Shown: positions 6,758 through 8,073 of the stretch, piece by piece
How positions within the stretch are numbered: the stretch's first letter is position 1
Layout of the letters: each line of letters starts with the position of its first letter
Source: a bacterium BMS3Bbin02
Lineage (GTDB): Bacteria; Actinomycetota; Acidimicrobiia; Spongiisociales; UBA5794
NCBI GenBank assembly: GCA_002898115.1
Contig: BDTL01000115.1
Coordinates: 1-8,073 of the forward strand
DNA: 8,073 bases
Reading direction: 5' to 3'
Made by a program: the position numbers and the translations under genes
The notes under the pieces: generated by a model
The model's input: the letters and a program-made list of their open reading frames with translations, nothing else
Told to the model about the DNA's origin: nothing
Database searches by the model: none

Positions 6758-7531
6758 ATGGAACTCCCGATCACCGTGCAGGGCGAGGAGCTTGCGGTGT
6801 CCGCTACGACGTATGTGGCGTTCAGGCAATGCCCGGCGTCCGCTGTGGCGCGCCTCCGCGGCGTGTACGGACCCGAGTCGCGAGCGTCGTTCAAGGGAAC
6901 ATTGGCACACCGGATCTTCGCTCGCCATCTCGAGGAAGGACCGATCGATTCAGATGCCGTGGCACAGGCATGCCGGGAAGAGATCGGCAAGGGGCTGAAT
7001 GCAAAACTGACGGCAGTGGGTCTTAAACCATCGGAACTCGGGATGGTCATTCAGGAAGTCGCCGACCTCTACAAACGGTTCCAGGCGCTGTCGGTCGAGG
7101 GATTCCGCTCCGCAGAGGTGTACATCGATGTCGACGCCGGGTCCAAAGTCACCCTTCGCGGTCGTATCGATGCCGTATTCGATGCCGATGACGGCGGCAC
7201 TCGTCTCATTGACTGGAAAACGGGCCGGCTCGGGGATGCCGAAGATCAGTTGGCGTTCTATGCACTCGCGTGGGTCGCAAACACGGGAGATCGACCATCT
7301 CGAATCGAAGCACTCTCCGTGCAGACCGGCGAGCGGTCCGAGCAGACACCTTCCGAAGAATCGATACAAGCGACCGCCGGTGCGATCGGTAACCTCGTAG
7401 ACACCGTCCGGACCATCTTCTCGTCCGGCGAATCGGGGGAGCGGCGCGCCGGACCGTGGTGTCGGTGGTGTCCGATTCTCACCGAATGCACCGAGGGTCG
7501 CGCCGCGATCGAGGTCTACGCTCACGGGTAG
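6758..7531 (+). CDS. RecB/Cas4-like PD-(D/E)XK nuclease-family protein with Fe-S cysteines
   Basis: A standalone 257-residue protein of the RecB C-terminal/Cas4 nuclease superfamily, probably acting on DNA ends or single strands. Visible elements: H51 in GTLAHRIF (motif with the RecB-type histidine), E120, D138 in LRGRIDAVFD, D152 and K154 in LIDWKTG (the D...DxK core), and Q164/Y168 in QLAFYAL (motif QxxxY). One cysteine near the N-terminus (C25 in FRQCPAS) and three near the C-terminus (C235, C238, C244 in WCRWCPILTEC) give the C...CxxCx5C pattern that binds a 4Fe-4S cluster in AddB and Cas4. All catalytic positions are intact, so the enzyme is probably active. No cas genes or repeats are nearby, so a general repair role is more likely than CRISPR adaptation; small RecB-like proteins of this size are common in actinomycetes. 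The ATG at 6758 is preferred over the one at 6740, which lies upstream of the -10. Confidence 0.9.
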   Translation: MELPITVQGEELAVSATTYVAFRQCPASAVARLRGVYGPESRASFKGTLAHRIFARHLEEGPIDSDAVAQACREEIGKGLNAKLTAVGLKPSELGMVIQEVADLYKRFQALSVEGFRSAEVYIDVDAGSKVTLRGRIDAVFDADDGGTRLIDWKTGRLGDAEDQLAFYALAWVANTGDRPSRIEALSVQTGERSEQTPSEESIQATAGAIGNLVDTVRTIFSSGESGERRAGPWCRWCPILTECTEGRAAIEVYAHG

Positions 7532-7561
7532 CCGCATTGTCGGCTTGAAGCTCCTGTCGTC

Positions 7562-7589
7562 TTTCAAAGCACCTGGGATCTGGCATACT
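7562..7589 (+). promoter_or_regulatory. Putative promoter of the LmbE-family gene
   Basis: TTTCAA (7562-7567), a 16-base spacer, then CATACT (7584-7589). The -10 ends eight bases before the ATG at 7598, again implying a leaderless or nearly leaderless mRNA. No Shine-Dalgarno is visible. Confidence 0.4.
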
Positions 7590-7597
7590 GCTGCGCT

Positions 7598-8073
7598 ATG
7601 ACAACCCTGATGGCTCTGCATGCGCACCCGGATGACGAAAGCTCCAAAGGAGCGGCGACGGTAGCTCGTTACGCTGACGCCGGCGTTCGGTGTGTTCTGG
7701 TGACTGCGACCGCCGGCGAAGCGGGAGACATCCTGAACCCTGCGATGGACAGGCCGGACGTTCGGGAGAACCTTGCTGAGTATCGGCGTAAAGAACTCGA
7801 GGACGCGGCCCGCATCATCGGCTACGCCGACGTAGTGATGCTCGGATACCGCGACTCGGGTATGCCGGACTCCGAGGACAATGCCAACCCGGCGGCGTTT
7901 GTCAATGCCGACTACGACGAAGCTCTCGGCAAGGTCGTTGAGTTAGTGCGATCCTATCGTCCCGATGTCTTCCTCGGTTACGATTCGCACGAGTTCTACC
8001 CTCATCCGGACCATCTCCGGGTGTATGCCCTCACGATGGACATCGTTGCTGCCGCAGCGGACCCTGAACGGTT
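7598..8073 (+). CDS. Mca-like LmbE/PIG-L family zinc deacetylase/amidase (partial, C-terminus beyond right edge)
   Basis: The family comprises zinc hydrolases that cleave N-acyl groups from glucosamine-type substrates; Mca cleaves mycothiol S-conjugates during detoxification. The visible 158 residues begin MTTLMALHAHPDDESSKGAAT, with the zinc motif H10-P-D-D13-E14, and continue GEAGDILNPAMDRP, both very close to mycothiol S-conjugate amidase. The second zinc motif is YPHPDH (H136, D138, H139). Between them, LGYRDSGMPDSEDNANPAAF and YDSHEFYPHPDH differ from classical Mca, which has LGFVDSGLP and YDENGGYPHPDH, so this may be a paralogue with another substrate. MshB is less likely because of the ESSKGAAT and NPAMDRP signatures. 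Mca proteins are about 290 residues, so roughly half is missing. It follows the PD-(D/E)XK gene by 66 bp and has its own putative promoter. Confidence 0.87.
   Translation, partial: MTTLMALHAHPDDESSKGAATVARYADAGVRCVLVTATAGEAGDILNPAMDRPDVRENLAEYRRKELEDAARIIGYADVVMLGYRDSGMPDSEDNANPAAFVNADYDEALGKVVELVRSYRPDVFLGYDSHEFYPHPDHLRVYALTMDIVAAAADPER

Noticed and set aside
6758..7531. Cas4 of a CRISPR system
   Set aside because: The Fe-S and nuclease motifs are Cas4-like, but there are no cas1/cas2 genes and no direct repeat array; small RecB-like proteins of this type are common outside CRISPR loci.
7530..7545. Inverted repeat AGCCG/CGGCT after the PD-(D/E)XK stop codon
   Set aside because: A five-base stem with a six-base loop and no T-run is too weak to call an intrinsic terminator.

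Overview
This window is gene-dense, moderately high-GC bacterial chromosome. It fits an actinomycete-type organism: a mycothiol-conjugate-amidase-like LmbE protein, a fused isobutyryl-CoA mutase, a VanW/PASTA envelope protein, GTG starts, and several genes whose -10 box sits so close to the start codon that the mRNA would be leaderless. A marine or soil member of Acidimicrobiia or a related class is a guess from gene content, not a proven placement. I see no mobile element, CRISPR array, tRNA, rRNA or phage gene.

Layout. Positions 1-2656 (minus strand) hold a two-gene unit: a TetR-family regulator (2066-2656) followed, with a 4-base GTGA overlap, by icmF (2069 to beyond the left edge), encoding the fused B12-dependent acyl-CoA mutase with its own G-protein chaperone. 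A perfect 16-bp palindrome (2667-2682) lies in the putative tetR promoter and is the likely operator. Divergent from it are pyruvate kinase (2746-4182) and a small protein resembling the Nfu N-terminal domain (4232-4537). These converge on a long minus-strand gene (4597-6630) for a membrane-anchored VanW protein with a C-terminal PASTA domain. From a 127-bp divergent promoter region, a Cas4/RecB-like PD-(D/E)XK protein with a four-cysteine Fe-S signature runs rightward (6758-7531). It is followed by an Mca-like LmbE/PIG-L deacetylase (7598 to beyond the right edge).

How the genes relate. The TetR-icmF pair is a self-contained acyl-CoA module, interconverting isobutyryl-CoA and butyryl-CoA and probably sensing an acyl-CoA. 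Pyruvate kinase is the neighbour across the operator and might share the regulation, but this is inference. The other genes (envelope, DNA processing, thiol detoxification) look like ordinary housekeeping neighbours rather than one pathway. No stretch over 300 bases lacks a gene; the gaps are 89, 49, 59, 127 and 66 bp.

I did not find a convincing undescribed system. The items most worth a second look are the operator geometry between tetR and pyk, the consistent leaderless starts, the orphan Nfu_N-like protein, and a marked excess of the palindrome CGATCG.
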